In this document: positions 12,931-25,125 of the stretch, in pieces
Numbering within the stretch: position 1 is the stretch's first letter
How the letters are laid out: each line of letters begins with the position of its first letter
Made by a program: the position numbers and the translations under genes
DNA from: Cristatella mucedo
Taxonomy: Eukaryota > Bryozoa > Phylactolaemata > Cristatellidae
Direction: 5' to 3'
Assembly (NCBI GenBank): GCA_009760855.2
Contig: WPIO01000107.1
Span: 499,001 to 563,000, forward strand
DNA length: 64,000 nucleotides
Notes under the pieces: generated by a model
Told to the model about the DNA's origin: nothing
The model's database searches: none
The model's input: the letters and a program-made list of their open reading frames with translations, nothing else

Positions 12931-13085
12931 TATTATGAATAATAATAATCATTGGCATAGCGCCTAAGGATAACTGCATGTGCGTCACGTATGTAACGGG
13001 GCTCGAGCCCAAGACCTAGGTCAGACCTTGGTCGGTTCGAGCACCTTAGCTACTGCCCAAATCAGGGCGACAAGAGATGGCTGCC
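12930..13085 (-). mobile_element. tRNA-derived SINE with ATT-type tail
   Basis: Minus-strand head near 13080-13000 with GTAGCTAAGGTGCTCGAACC (A-box side) and GGGCTCGAGCCCCG (B-box side), then a body ending in an ATTATTATT tail at about 12935-12950. The tail type matches that of L2-A, so L2-A is a plausible source of retroposition enzymes (inference). A relative lies at 61.2 kb. Confidence 0.65.
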
Positions 13086-13244
13086 TTAGCTGTAAATATT
13101 TGATCCCATATTAAATCACAATATCAGCGACCTGAAGTTGCTTCTTATTAGATGAAATTCTTAAGAAGAGAAACCTAATCTTCGAATTAGAATTTACATT
13201 TAAAAGCCTAAGGTTTTTGTACAAGTACCTTTACGGGTCATATG

Positions 13245-13620
13245 AATTGATATATATATCCTCGCCAAGCCTATCGTTTTTACAAGTGAGTTTAAAAACT
13301 ATTACAGACTATTATATATTATATATATTATATTATATACTATTATAAACTGTTTATTGCTAATACCGTTAGTTTTACGATGCATATTATATTGCATATA
13401 TATAACAAATATTATACGCATATATATTACGATGCATAGGAGCCGTTGTTTATTTAACTGAATTAATCATTTTGAATCATTTTAGGCCACCTAGTTTAGG
13501 ATAAACAAATATAATAATAACTAATAACAAATAATAACAAATATAAGATAAATAAAAGATAACAGATAAAACAAGTTAGAATTGCTTAAATAAAATATTA
13601 TAGGAACTTAATGAAATCTA
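13245..13620. repeat. AT-rich low-complexity region
   Basis: Imperfect TATAT and ATATTAT runs pass into AAT/AAC-rich sequence. No gene is seen. Confidence 0.8.
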
Positions 13621-13691
13621 ATCCCTGTCATTGTTACAAGGCAATACATCAAGTTAATGAGCCTAGCTGCTTAGAAAAACGATTCCTAAAA

Positions 13692-13919
13692 CTAATAAAA
13701 TTTTATTTTATTTATAGATTTTACAAAACCATAGTAACTGACTGGTAAAGTAAGATTTAAACTTGTTTCAGAACAAATTTTAACTTCATAAATTACTTGT
13801 ATATTTAGCGACTGACCGTACTTAGTATAAATTTCGATCAGTACCTGTTCCTCGTTTTCTCTTCCGGCAGGCACGAAAAGCGATACAGCTTCAAATGTCG
13901 TCAACGGGCAGAGTTTATC
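13692..13919 (-). CDS. possible terminal exon, unidentified
   Basis: On the minus strand a 3'-splice-like TTAG ends at 13920. It opens a phase-0 frame of 75 codons that stops at 13692, next to AATAAAATAAAAT, which could serve in polyadenylation. The peptide alternates hydrophobic and polar residues (EAVSLFVPAG, VLIEIYTKYG, LNLTLPVSYYG), as in a beta-sandwich domain. The 'sheet - PxG - sheet - YG' layout vaguely recalls REJ/PKD-type extracellular domains, but I cannot assign it. No upstream exon is found, so it may be a chance frame. Confidence 0.2.
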   Translation of the reverse strand, partial: DKLCPLTTFEAVSLFVPAGRENEEQVLIEIYTKYGQSLNIQVIYEVKICSETSLNLTLPVSYYGFVKSINKIKFY

Positions 13920-14459
13920 CTAAGCGGAAAATAGTATCATTTAAGTTTCATATGCAGTTACTTCAAAACATACAAGCCTGCTCATATTTAATTATATGTA
14001 CACATATTTCTCATGCCAGTTAACATTGGCAACAAATGCAAACAATAGTTTACAGATTTCAACAAAAATTACATCCAAGTCTTATCTCAGCAGTTTCTAC
14101 GTATACATAATTATGAAATTTAGTTTATAAATTAATAAACTGCATGGTGGCGATAATAGAAATTTATCTGTGAGCTTTATATATCCCCAGGGGCTCGAGC
14201 ACTAACTTTGTCGATGGAAGCCAACGTTTCACCATGGGCTAAACATATGTTATAGCAACGGACAGAGCGAAAAATCCTCGTCCGAATAATTGTATGGCAC
14301 GATCAAATCGGCAACAGTGTCTCCTTTTTAAAAATTGAAATCGAAGTGCAATAGGAGGAAAAGCCTCATAATTTTCCTGCAATAATCCCCACATATCTAG
14401 CTGACATGGGCACTCCTGACCCTTCACGTGTGTTTAGACGTTCGGTAGTATTCCTTACT

Positions 14460-14780
14460 GCATGCACCCTTTGTGCCCTAAATCTTAAACTAGTTCAAAG
14501 GAAATCAGCCTGTCTGTATATCGTCAATGTCTTTGCTGCTACATGACACTTCCATCTGAGCTTTAGTCGCTACAAATCGAAAATCCTGTGTCTTGCCTTT
14601 AGGTCCATTCATTCACTTGCACGAGCTTACCTATCCAACCTTTCAGCTCCTCCGGTGGGCTCTAGCACCTCTACTTAGCATGTAGTCATCTCTTCGCCCT
14701 CTCTATAAATTGGGATCTTTTGGTGATTGAGAATTCGGCAAGTATACATCAAATGACCGGATTTCGGCCCTATGCTTTGG
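14460..14780 (+). mobile_element. strongly decayed CR1/L2-clade C-terminal fragment
   Basis: Frame pieces such as KSKILCLAFRSIHSLARAYL match the 'KVLSLTFRSL...APAYLSDLL' region of L2-A, with many changes. It may be an older, separate subfamily. Confidence 0.55.
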
Positions 14781-15452
14781 CTTAGTGCATGCCTCAGTAA
14801 TACCTGGTCACGTAAATGCTTCCTGAAGTGTAACCGATGCAGGGCAATACAATAATGATAAAAACAGGCTAGTACAGTGCCACCAGAAGAAGATTAGCTT
14901 TCTTTCTTGGCTATTTACAAGTGCATTAACGAAAGTTTGACCAATATGCATCCATCATTTACTGCAATGTATGTCATTACAACGTTCTTGGTGGTTGTTA
15001 CTTGGGTAAAAGTGTTTAACGCTTTGAAGTTACAGCTTAGATTGTGGTCGGAATTGAAGGGTTAATGAGGCAGAGTATAAATTGTGGAAAGCAGTCGAAC
15101 AGCCACCGATCTCACCAAGCAGTTTAAAAATTTGTAAGATGAATAGACCAATTTACAAGTTATGGGCTACTCTTAAGGCACCCTCAAGTTGCAAGACCTG
15201 GACCAAAATCCGGCTCTTTACAGTGGGTCCAGCAGTAACAGCCTCTATTACTCGCTTGCTATTGCAAAGCGAAATTTAGGTTATTATTCTTGAACACTAT
15301 CTTGTATCTAGAGAATATTTTAGTTAAAGAAAGATACCTCAACAAATAGTTTCTCCGTCTATAGGCGGGTCATGCATAGGGGTAAATGCTCGTTCTTTCC
15401 AGCTAGTCTGATCTAGACTCTTCTGCTGAATTCGCGCGAAATCTAGGTCTAT

Positions 15453-15835
15453 TGTAATGCAATGTAATGCTTCTCCGTCTGTAATTCCACAAAGTCATAA
15501 AGACCATGTGGGTGTCATGCAGGAGAGTTTTATATAGCGCACTCACAGCCTAAGCGGCTTTCGGTGCGCATTTGGTAGCCAACAGACTTTGTCTCACGCA
15601 ACAAAGAGAAAGTGGGAAGCGTAGCACAGTTAAGAGAGCAGTTGAGATAGTGAGTAGCATGGAAGTAGCAGCTCAGAACCGCTGAAAAGTATGAGCCATT
15701 GTCAGCTGTAGTAGAGTAGTTGTCGTTGCGTAAGAATTGTGGAAGCTACCTGCAGAGCTAAAGTTCTGTCACCACAGTGGAGGAATGGGACAGCTAATTT
15801 ATTGTCCACACCGGACCTGAGGGCGCGAACAGGAA
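15453..15835 (-). mobile_element. L2-B 3' end
   Basis: Minus-strand copy beginning with the TGTAATG tail and covering the same last 380 bases as the 53.3-kb copy, with a short deletion in the middle. It is 5' truncated. Confidence 0.85.
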
Positions 15836-15879
15836 CAGGAACAGCACGAACAACACAAATCTTCAATTGGCCTTGCATG

Positions 15880-16535
15880 ATTTAAAGTGACCTTTTGTTA
15901 GACGTATACATCTGATCCATAGTCAATTCTGCCCACTTTCAGCTATTTACCTATTTTTCTAGACTGAGATACCGCATCTCAGTTGGTCCATGCATTTGTG
16001 ACAACCCATCTCAATTTCTCTGTAACACGGCTTGCCGGTCTACTGGCCTGCTCAGTCAGGCACTTAACTGCAAAACTCTGCAGTTAGGCTTGTCTGTCGT
16101 GAGCTTCGCTGTTGCCACATATACTTCTCGACGACCTGGACTTTCTATTAGTCAAGCAATGAATCGACTTCAGGGTTTAGTTACTCACTTCCAGGTTCCT
16201 CCTTTCTTTGGCTTCACTTCAGCTATAAGATCTACTGCTCAACCAGGCTAGGGACTGTACCACCCACTTTTTTGGAATCTAATGGTTTACTCATACCTCG
16301 TACAAAATTCAAATCTTTTGGAGACCGAGCCTATGTTCCACAAGCCTGGAACTTACTTGTGACTTGCGTAACGACATTCCCTGATTTTACCACATTTAAA
16401 AAGGAAATTAGAAACGCATTTATGTATCATAGCATTTAGTGGGTTTATGCGTGGTGACACTGTTGCATGCTGCCGCTAGCCACACTCGCATGCTGACCCT
16501 GTACATGTCACTCCTAACCGCACTGTTCATGTTGA
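15880..16535 (+). mobile_element. L2-A C-terminal and 3' fragment
   Basis: Follows the L2-A consensus from the SLDDHISS region through LVHAF, RLVC and the conserved 'KAWN' region to the 3' untranslated CATGCTGACCCTGTACATGT stretch. It then stops before the GCGC stem-loop. Several frame breaks. Confidence 0.8.
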
Positions 16536-17670
16536 CGACCGGACGGCATTTCGCGGCTGTGCCGTCTCCGAAGCTATTTCCGGTTCCAATGCCTTGTGGA
16601 CCATGTTCCATAGCATTGAATCGCTATCAGTCCCCACGACCCCGAAAGGACAGGCCTCCTCCGGCTAATTTCAAGTACAACGTTCAAATGTTGTGATACA
16701 TCTTTGGTAAATATATATTAAATGTGAGATATACCACAAATCACCAGCTAAAGTAGTACATACTTCAAATTTACCGACTGGTCAACGATCTCTATTTATT
16801 TGTTTCAGAGCGAATCGATAGCTTAAGGAAAGCACAACTAATCAAACTTTAATATCCTTAGGCAGCAGCTAATATTTTACTCCTATGCTACAATCTACAG
16901 CTTGTGCAGACATATATACCGTATATGACAAGTTTCAACGAATGCTACTCCATAGTATCGTTTTTAAGAGGCCGGACACCGAAAACCGCTAATGCATCTC
17001 TTGTCTCAGCCACTAATAGTACAATCGCCGCTAATAGTGGCTGAAATGTGTACTTACTTTCCGAAGACAAAAGTATTTAGAGAGTTCTGGAAATTCCTAA
17101 AACATCAAGACAAGATATTCGGATTGCAATGGCGAAGCTGTTCCTATATGACCACGCCAAAAAGCCAGTGGTGAAGCTATTTGCAAAAGAAAAATAATGA
17201 GAGACCGAGGTAATTAGTTTTCAAAAATATCTGTATACATGACGAGAGATGACAATTGGTGAAGGATAGAACTATAAAGGTAAAGGACAAATTTAGCAGT
17301 ACCTTGGCCTTAGTATCTACAGCATCCGTGTCGAAAGCTAACATTTGTTTGGATACTGCAAACTAACACACCACGTTAAAAACTAAAATAAATTCTGGTT
17401 ACAAATGTTCCACGCGTTTCCCAAAAAAGAAGACTGGATATAAGAAAAGAAAATAAGATCTAAATTTAAATATGAAAATACTAATTAGGAAGAAATGGTT
17501 GCTACTGCAATTTATAAGAATAGATCTTGTTTATTGTTTATTTGTTTATTTTATACGAATTTGCAAATGTGCACCTTCAGACCTCATCAGAACTTTTCAG
17601 AGTAGAGAGCTTTCTTCAATGAGCCAGCTAAAGAAAGTTTATAAAAAATAACGTAATGTTTCAGAAATCA
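16536..17670. other. no gene seen
   Basis: AT-rich sequence with short unconvincing frames on both strands. Confidence 0.45.
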
Positions 17671-17937
17671 CATTCTAATTTAAACAGTAATACATGTACC
17701 GTGGAGACCTGGTGGCGTTAGCCTTGGCTCGCCGTCTGCACTGCCTTTTGCTCGACTCGAGCATGTGCACGCTTATTTCGCATGACTTCCTCGAGCTCCC
17801 ACAGGCAGCAGCTCCATTCCTACCTTCGTTAGTAGGCATCAAGTTGCTCATGGCATTCAGGTGCCGATTGTCCCTCGAGCTGTCTCATGCATGAATGCTC
17901 CAGCCTCTGCTTGCTACATACTGTTTAAATTAGAGTG
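17671..17937. repeat. inverted-repeat-bounded segment, possible MITE
   Basis: CATTCTAATTTAAACAGTA at 17671-17689 is repeated inverted at 17919-17937 (18 of 19 match). It bounds about 230 bases of distinctly more GC-rich DNA. The same 19-mer recurs in direct orientation at 20251, on the far side of the adjacent L2-A insertion. Confidence 0.35.
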
Positions 17938-17984
17938 AAATTTCATGAACACTCAGTTTACGTCAAATACATATTTTAAACAAA

Positions 17985-20240
17985 TCGATCCTTCCTCGTA
18001 ATGGGTGATTTTAACGTTCACTTTGATAACTTATGCTTTCAGCATCGAATTTCGTGCATTGACTGACTCATTGTCTCTTGTGGCTCATGTGCATGGCCCT
18101 ACCCACATCAAGGTTCACACACTCGACCAGATCTTCTCATACAACTGCACTTTGTCATCACCAATTATTACCAAATCCTGCTTATCTGACGACATGCAGA
18201 TCTCGTTCAATCTACAGTGTGTGCCCACATCCTCCTCTAAAATAACCTGTAAATCGCGAAACCTCAAGACCCTTGACGTCGATGCTGTCCGTGCGAGATT
18301 ATCTGCTTCACCTCTGCTGCTCTATCCGCCCTCCGATCTGTCATCATTGGTAGATAGCTTCAACACGACACTAGCTGACACGCTAGACGAGTTTTCCCCT
18401 CTGACAAAGCGCACTGTGCGCCCCCACCCAGACGGCCTATGGTTTACCGCAGACATTAAACTAGCCAAGTCTAAACGAAAGCTTGAAAAAGCTTTCGTTT
18501 AGATCCGGACTAACTCTCCATCGACAGGCATATGAAGACTACTGTAGGTCGTACCAATCGATCCTAGCAAAGGCTAAGTCTAGCTTCTATAGAAACGTTG
18601 CTGAATCACAGATGCACAATCCAAAAATGCTGATGTCGACAATAAACCATCTCCTCAACCGTTCCCAGACTAGCTCATTGCCTGATGATCCTAATGATGA
18701 TCTAGCCGAACGCTTCTCTCGATTCGTTGTGCAGAAGATAGGCAAGATCAGGGAATCCATCGCTGCGATGACAACCTCCCCACTAGAATGCTGTTCCTCG
18801 GTTCCTGGCTGCACCTCAATGTCTGCATTTAAGCTGGTCACTAGTGATCTAGTCCTAAAGTTCGTATCTCAATCAAAGAAGACAACAAGTCATCTGGACC
18901 CTATTCCCACTGTCCTGCTCCTACGTTGCATTGATCAACTGCTGCCATGCATAACTAACATAATTAATATGTCATTAGCCTCACGTCATGTCCCAGCACC
19001 TTTCAAAAAAGCTGCCGCAAGGCCACTTCTCAAGAAAGCTACACTTGACCAAGAGAAATTGAGCAACTACCGCCCAGTTTCCCTTCTACCATTCCTATCA
19101 AAGACACTCGAACGGGTCATGGCAGACCAGCTGAACTCGTATATCGTAACCTCACACCTTGCTAGTAAGTTCCAGTCTGGCTTTAGAGCTAATCACTCCA
19201 CAGAGTCAGCATTGCTTCGGGTATACAACGACCTACTTAGGAATGCAGACATGGGTAGAGTGTCTGAAACGATGATAAAAATGATGATAAAACTAACTTA
19301 CTAGCTATCGGCAAACCCAGTGTGATCCAGAGATTGGACAGGCGGACTCTCAAAATCGGCTCTGTCAGCATATCTCCAGTTGAATCAGCTCGAAATCTAG
19401 GTGTCATCTTCCAAAGCGACCTCTCGTTAGACGACCATATCAGCTCCACAGTCAAATCCGCCTATTTTCAGCTTCATTTCATTGCTAAAATTCGGGCTTG
19501 TTTAGATAAAGATACCACGTCCAAGTTGGTCCATGCATTCGTGACATCTCGTCTCGACTTCTGCAACTCACTGCTTACTGGCCTACCAGCATGTGCGATC
19601 AGGCGATTGCAGCTGGTGCAAAACTCGGCAGCTAGACTTGTCTGCCCTGAGCGTCGCAGTTGTCACATTACACCACTTCTCGCCGACCTGCACTGGCTAC
19701 CAGTCAAGCAACGGATTGACCTCAAGGTTTTGTCGCTCACTTTTAGGTCCCTCCTTTGTATGGCTCCAGCCTATCTGTCAGATATACTACCCCATGAGGC
19801 CAAGCATCGTACCACCTGCTTTTTGGAATCCAACAGTCTAGAAATACCTCGTACAAACCTTAAATCCTTTGGATACCATGCATTTAGTTCTTATGCTCCC
19901 AAAGCCTGGAACTCCCTCCCGACCTGCGCCAGAACATCCCATGACCTGACCACATTTAAAAGGAACCTAAAAACACACCTATTTAGGACAGCATTTAGTG
20001 GGTCCCTGTGATTCGTCCTTGATGTGCTTATGCGTGCTGACACTGTGCATGCTGCCACTAACCAAATTTGCATGCTGACCCTGTGCATGTCACCGCTAAC
20101 CATGTTATTCATTTCGTTTGTTTTTCAAGCATGATTTTACTCACCATTCAATTACACTTCACTTTACAGCAAATTTAAAGCGCCTAGAGAGAGGTTGAGT
20201 TCTCTAATGGCGCTTTATCAAGTGAATTATTATTATTGAC
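17985..20240 (+). mobile_element. L2-A retrotransposon, endonuclease end to 3' tail, RT core deleted
   Basis: Starts inside the endonuclease (MGDFNVHFDN at 18001, followed by a frameshift). It continues with the endonuclease end, the linker (18005-18502), and the RT N-terminal half (18483-19304, including NYRPVSLLPFLSKTLERVM and FQSGFRANHSTESALL). At about 19262 the sequence jumps from the RT fingers region to just past the YADD box, so the catalytic core is absent. The C-terminal domain is well kept (19322-20011), ending TAFSGSL. The 3' end has the GCGCC...GGCGC stem-loop and a short ATT tail. It is among the best preserved L2-A copies but cannot be active. Confidence 0.92.
18470..18503. repeat. 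perfect hairpin inside L2-A
   Basis: Fifteen-base perfect arms (TCTAAACGAAAGCTT and its complement) around a GAAA loop, at the place where the reading frame changes. Confidence 0.9.
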
Positions 20241-20250
20241 TTAATTTAGA

Positions 20251-20350
20251 CATTCTAATTTAAACAGTAATAAATATACCGTTTAAATGACCATGCAATT
20301 TCCTAAACACTCTTTTTACGTCAAATAAACATTATAAACACATTTTAAAC
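20251..20350. repeat. direct copy of sequence left of the L2-A insertion
   Basis: CATTCTAATTTAAACAGTAA and then, about 50 bases on, AACACTC...TTTACGTCAAATA match 17671-17690 plus 17949-17980. The left copy carries about 230 extra bases. Confidence 0.55.
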
Positions 20351-20359
20351 ATTTTAAAC

Positions 20360-21000
20360 ATTTAAATTTAAACGGTAGTAAGTTACATTTTGGTGATTAG
20401 GGCCCAGTTCTATTGCAGCTGTCATTTTAAAATGGCTTTCCATAAAGATAGATGCCTATGTGTGCAAAAATCTCCAATGGATGTCTTTCTGCAACAAACA
20501 ATATATTTAATATGCAATAAAATATATAAAATACAGTCTTAGCAAACAATAAGTCAAAAAGGAAAACTCCTGGCTCTGCAGCCGCCTGCTTTCCTGGCTC
20601 AGCAGCTGCCTGCTCTTCCGGCTAGCCTATTCTAATTCCGCACCCGACGCCATTGAATGTAAATGGCACGAATTGTCTACACTTCTAGATGAATTTGTGA
20701 GTTTTATCACTTATGTCAAACGGAGAAACGATGAGCACAGAAAAAACAAATCCTGGCAAGCCAGTGGTCCTGTAAAACTACTGTCACCTGTATGCATTTA
20801 GCTTGAACAACGGCGTAAATTCCTAACGTATGCGAAGTATCTCAAAGAATTCCAATACAGAACACATGCCTGCCAATTCAAATCTCACTTACCCGGGGCT
20901 CACATTCATAAACTCTTCTTTCGGTAAAGTTTATTTGACAACTTTTATTATCCGGCTCCTTTAAACCTGTAATTAAATTGCATTCGGTTTTTTAAATTAT
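20360..21000. other. no exon recognised downstream of the minus-strand PDZ exon
   Basis: The sequence expected to hold further exons of the minus-strand PDZ gene contains no second PDZ or repeat exon that I can recognise. Confidence 0.4.
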
Positions 21001-21074
21001 TCTTCTAGCTATCCAGGACAAGCAGATACTTTGCTCTTGCATAATGACTTGCATAAAGAAACAGCTGCAGTTAC

Positions 21075-21435
21075 CTGGATCGCTTTTCGGTCCTTCAAGT
21101 CGGATTACGTTAGGCAAGTGAGCGTGTATAAGGCAGCCTTCCTCCTTATAGGCGTTGTACGTTTTCTCCGTAGCCAGAAGTAATGAGAGAGTTTCCATTT
21201 TCCATTTAAAAACTTTGACGACGACATCATCATTTTCGTTGCTAATATCGACGCCATTTATCCCCAACAGCCGGTCTCCGTCTCGTAGTCCTGAGTAAGC
21301 AGCGGATGAATCAGGTTGAACGTGAGCGACGTATCGCTCTAGACAGTTATGAGTAGAGTGGACGGCGAACCCAAATCCGTTCGATTCCGGCCATCGGTGC
21401 ATAGTGCAAAGACGAATATCTTCTGCGCTATCCAT
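21075..21435 (-). CDS. NHERF-like PDZ domain, first exon of a minus-strand gene or gene fragment
   Basis: Encodes about 120 residues beginning MDSAEDIRLCTMHRW. The PDZ domain spans residues 6-98: carboxylate-binding loop GFGF, the SAAYSGLRDGDRLLGINGVDI core and the VFKWKMETLSLLLAT strand. These are NHERF/PDZK1-type features. After the domain comes a short extension ending LEGPKSDPG, as in the other PDZ exons of the window. The exon ends in phase 1 at a GTAACT donor. The open frame extends upstream to 21564, but 21435 gives the same N-terminal length as the paralogues at 36.2 and 56.8 kb. NHERF proteins are cytoplasmic scaffolds that bind C-termini of membrane proteins. No downstream exon is visible, so this may be a truncated paralogue. 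Confidence 0.75.
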
Positions 21436-21529
21436 TGACGTTGTAAATGCCTCCTTATTGTTGCAATATCTCCTTAGGTTGATGAATTTGGCTGTGATAT
21501 ACAGTCCCGAGCTTTTGGTCACAGTACAA

Positions 21530-21590
21530 ACAATTGCAGACGTCACAACTTCCGATAGCCGCATAAGAAAATGAAGACGTCAGCTCAATA
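21530..21590 (-). promoter_or_regulatory. CRE-like motifs upstream of minus-strand PDZ exon
   Basis: On the minus strand TTGTGACGTC (near 21545-21536) and CTGACGTC (near 21583-21575) lie 100-150 bases upstream of the ATG. TGACGT elements recur in the corresponding places upstream of the other two PDZ first exons. Confidence 0.4.
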
Positions 21591-21599
21591 ACATCATCG

Positions 21600-24160
21600 T
21601 GAAATTTACCATTCAGGAAGCCAACAAAGAAATTGGCGAGTACAGCTGCCCGGAAATTGTGGCAGTCAATCCAAGTTTATCGGGCGGGAGCGTTTTAGTG
21701 ACTAACTCATGCTTGTAGCTAGCTAGTGAACTGAGACATGTCTGTCGAATCTAAGATTGGGTAATCCACGTAGATACAATCATGATACATTATAATTTGA
21801 AATACAAGCTTTCTGTAACAAAATTAAAAACTATATGAGAAACATATGAAAGACTGGTGATTTACACTGGGCCAGACAGTCATTCTTTTGGACTGCAACC
21901 ACTGCGTGGTGCATTCAGGCATTCGATAGAAAAACGACCATCTTTAATTGAATTTTTCTGGCTAATTGGAAACTCATAGTACACACACTTTTTTGTACAG
22001 CTTCTGGCCAAATGCTGTATTCAGTATTTCGCATTACTTAAACGGGGTTAGGTTTGCTTTTAGTTTGTCTTATTTATTTTGCTTACATTATTCATTTAGA
22101 GATTTGTACTGCATTTTGCTGCTGCAGTATTTATAATAGCAAAATAATACTATTTCAATTGTCTAGCACCTTCACACGACCTAATGTATTTCTAGGTACT
22201 TTAAATTCTCTGCAAATAAAGCATGATCAAGAGTGCGATTTTTTGATACCAAGTCCAGCAGTATTGTCAGATTACTGTGCGAGTGCACTTCTAATGTCCT
22301 GGCTGAAATTGAGTCTAAATTTTTCTGAATGTAACCATATCTAGCTTCCAGTGGTAAATGGCTGATTGTGGGCACGTACTTAGTCATAAATATATAAAAC
22401 TCAAAATTTGTATATGTTTGGGAATTTAAAATGACTAAAAAATGGATTTAGCAGTGGTCCTATATTTTGCGTAACCTGCTTTGCTGTTAAAATGCCGCGA
22501 CTAGCCCCCGCGAGAAATATGTGTGAGAACATAATGCATCTCAGCTAGGTCGAGCAAGCGCCTGCGTGATAAGTGCCATTTCACACTCCGGCCTTACACG
22601 TAAGCCAGATTACGACTGTCTGCACGATTGTGCGGGTCCTGACTCATTTATATCTTAACGTATTACTTTGAACAAGGAGCAACCTAAGTCGTGCAGTAGT
22701 CACTTGGCTTTTCCTTCGGGCCGAAAGTAATATGTATGAATGCGTTGGCTGGCGCCGATTTATTAGCTTGTCAAAGACTTTCAAAAAACCGCTGTACCAT
22801 ACGGATTTAAACGTGTCTGTTGTTTGGTCTCTCGGCCCTAGTCTAGGGGCAAGCTGCTATCGAGCATCGAGACTCATAACGTTGGTCCTAGTGCTGCCGA
22901 ATGAAGTACTTCTCTTTCCTACTGCCAATGCATGAGAACTTGTTGGGGTTAGTCTGCCGCTTCACAGTCGTGCCATTCGATCAGCTAGATTTGATATATA
23001 TCATGAGTCTTGTGCTATCACTTACGGCCCAGGTCAAATTTTCATTCTAGTGAAAGGTATTTCTATATTCACGGCGGGCAAGAGGAACCGCTATTGCCTT
23101 AGAATCAGTTATATGTGTAGTTTTATTTAAGCTGACAAGCATTATTTGTCAGTTTTCAAATAATGTGATTGATTTATTCCAAGCTCCGCAACCGTCGCAG
23201 GGTCTATTAGTGCTACACCAACCGTTCTATAGTGGCGCCTCATGCTGTCTTGCCGGTATTTCACATTTGCTTACCAGAAATAGGGCGTTAAATGTATTGT
23301 GCCGAGTGGCCCATACAGAGAAGCTGCTGCAGCCTGGCTTTGCTCGTCGGTGGCTAAAGCTTTGAACTATTGCTGAACGCAATTAGCAGTCAGCTTGCTC
23401 TACGTTTTCAGCTAGCATTCTAAATTGAAGAGCGTAGCAAATATTTTTCCACTTGGACGTTTAGATTAAAAAATATGCGATTTTAGTAATATCTGGTGCC
23501 TCAGAAGTAAATTACCTATTGGCTATTGAAGAGGCCATCCGGTAACGCTCCCAGCTAAGCTTCGATTAATTTGGTAGCAGTGCTTGAATCGAGCATAACA
23601 TACTTACCAAATGTTACTACCAGGATATTGTTAGACGTTTCCAAGCATGTCTCTGGATTGCGGTTTTTTTTTATCTTAGGATTTAATGCTCACAGACAAA
23701 TTTGTCGGCTAAAGAAAGTTCTATTAAATATTAGTATATTATACTAAATATAGAATCGACAACTTAATTTGAAAAATTCAAATAATTTTTGCCTGCTTAG
23801 AAAGCATCCATGTATAACTGACCGTAGCGCCTAAGGTAACAGCGGTTCCGTTTGTCCACGGCGAATATAGGATTAACTTTCATTAGAATGGAATATAAGC
23901 ACAGCAATATAAGCCTGCACCTTGAGCGCCGGTGAGACCGATTGGCGTTCCAGAGCATGCAGGGCCTCGTCGTTGGTGTGCGTCGTGGATAGCCTCGACG
24001 TCGTCTGTGAGTCTCAGACAGTCGTGGGCGGCAGTCGTCGGTAGCAGTGGAGCTGAGATTCTGGGTACCGTGACGTTGGAGAACAGGCTGTATTGATGAG
24101 GTCTGCACATAGTTGGCAGCAAATTTTCTTTAATTGAAAGATAAAAAGATCAGTTTACTA
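21600..24160. other. no gene seen
   Basis: Short frames on both strands without motifs. A weak L2-A-like 3' end may lie near 22190-22240 on the minus strand. Confidence 0.4.
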
Positions 24161-24164
24161 GCCA

Positions 24165-25085
24165 TGGGTATTCTAAGTGCTATTAAGAAATTGGAAAGGT
24201 TAACACTCAAAATCGGCTCTACCTGTATGGCTCCTGTTGAATTTTCAAGGAATATAGGTGTCATGTTTTAAAGTGACCTTTAGCTAGACGACAAGCTCAT
24301 CTTCACTCTCAAATCTACTGACTTTCAGCTACTAAACGCATTAAGAGTTGTTTAGACAGGGATGCCACATCTAAGTTGGTCCATGCATTTGTGCCATTTC
24401 GTCTTGACTTCTGTTACTCACTGCTTGCTGGTCTACAGGCCTGAGCAATCAGGCACTTACAGCTAGTGCAAAAATCTGCAGCTAGGCTAGTCTGTCCTGA
24501 GCGTCGCAAGTTGCCACATCTCACCAATTCTCGCCGATCTGCACTGGCTACCAGTCAAGCAAGGCGTTGAATTCAATGTTTTGTCGCTCACTTTCAGGTC
24601 CCTCCATTCTTTGGCTCCACAGTACCTATAAGACCTACTGCCCCATCATTCTAAGCATCGTACCACCTGCTTTCCGGAATCTAACCATTTACCTGTTCGG
24701 CCTATAAACCTCAAATCTTTTGGAGACCCTGCCTTTATTCCGTGCGGTCCCAAAGCGTGGAATTTATCATGACTTACGTTATGCCATTACCTAACTTGAC
24801 CAAATTTAAAAGGAAAGAAAAAACGCACACTAGTATTGCTGCGTTTAGTGGGTCCCTGTGCTTTGACCTTAACATGCTTATGGGTGCTGACACTATGGGG
24901 CCGCCACGAACAACACTTGCATGCTGACCCAGTGCATGGCATCTCTAACCATGTTATTTCTATTTTTTACCGTGCACTAGCCATTCGATCGTGTTTCCTT
25001 TTCAGAAAATGTAAAGCGCCTAGAAAGAGATAGAGTTCTTCGAAGGCGCTTTATAAAGCGTGTTATTATTAATACAATTATTATT
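24165..25085 (+). mobile_element. L2-A C-terminal part and complete 3' end
   Basis: Begins near the 'IKKLERLTLKIGS' region and follows the family through the C-terminal domain with several frameshifts. It ends in the AAAGCGCCTAG...GGCGCTTTATAAAG stem-loop and a TTATTATTAAT tail. 5' truncated. Confidence 0.88.
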
Positions 25086-25125
25086 ACAGTTGATGGAAGT
25101 AACAAGAATTTTAGATCTTGTATAC

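Noticed and set aside
13000-13085. tRNA gene on the minus strand
   Set aside because: tRNA-like boxes but poor stems and a SINE body with an ATT tail.
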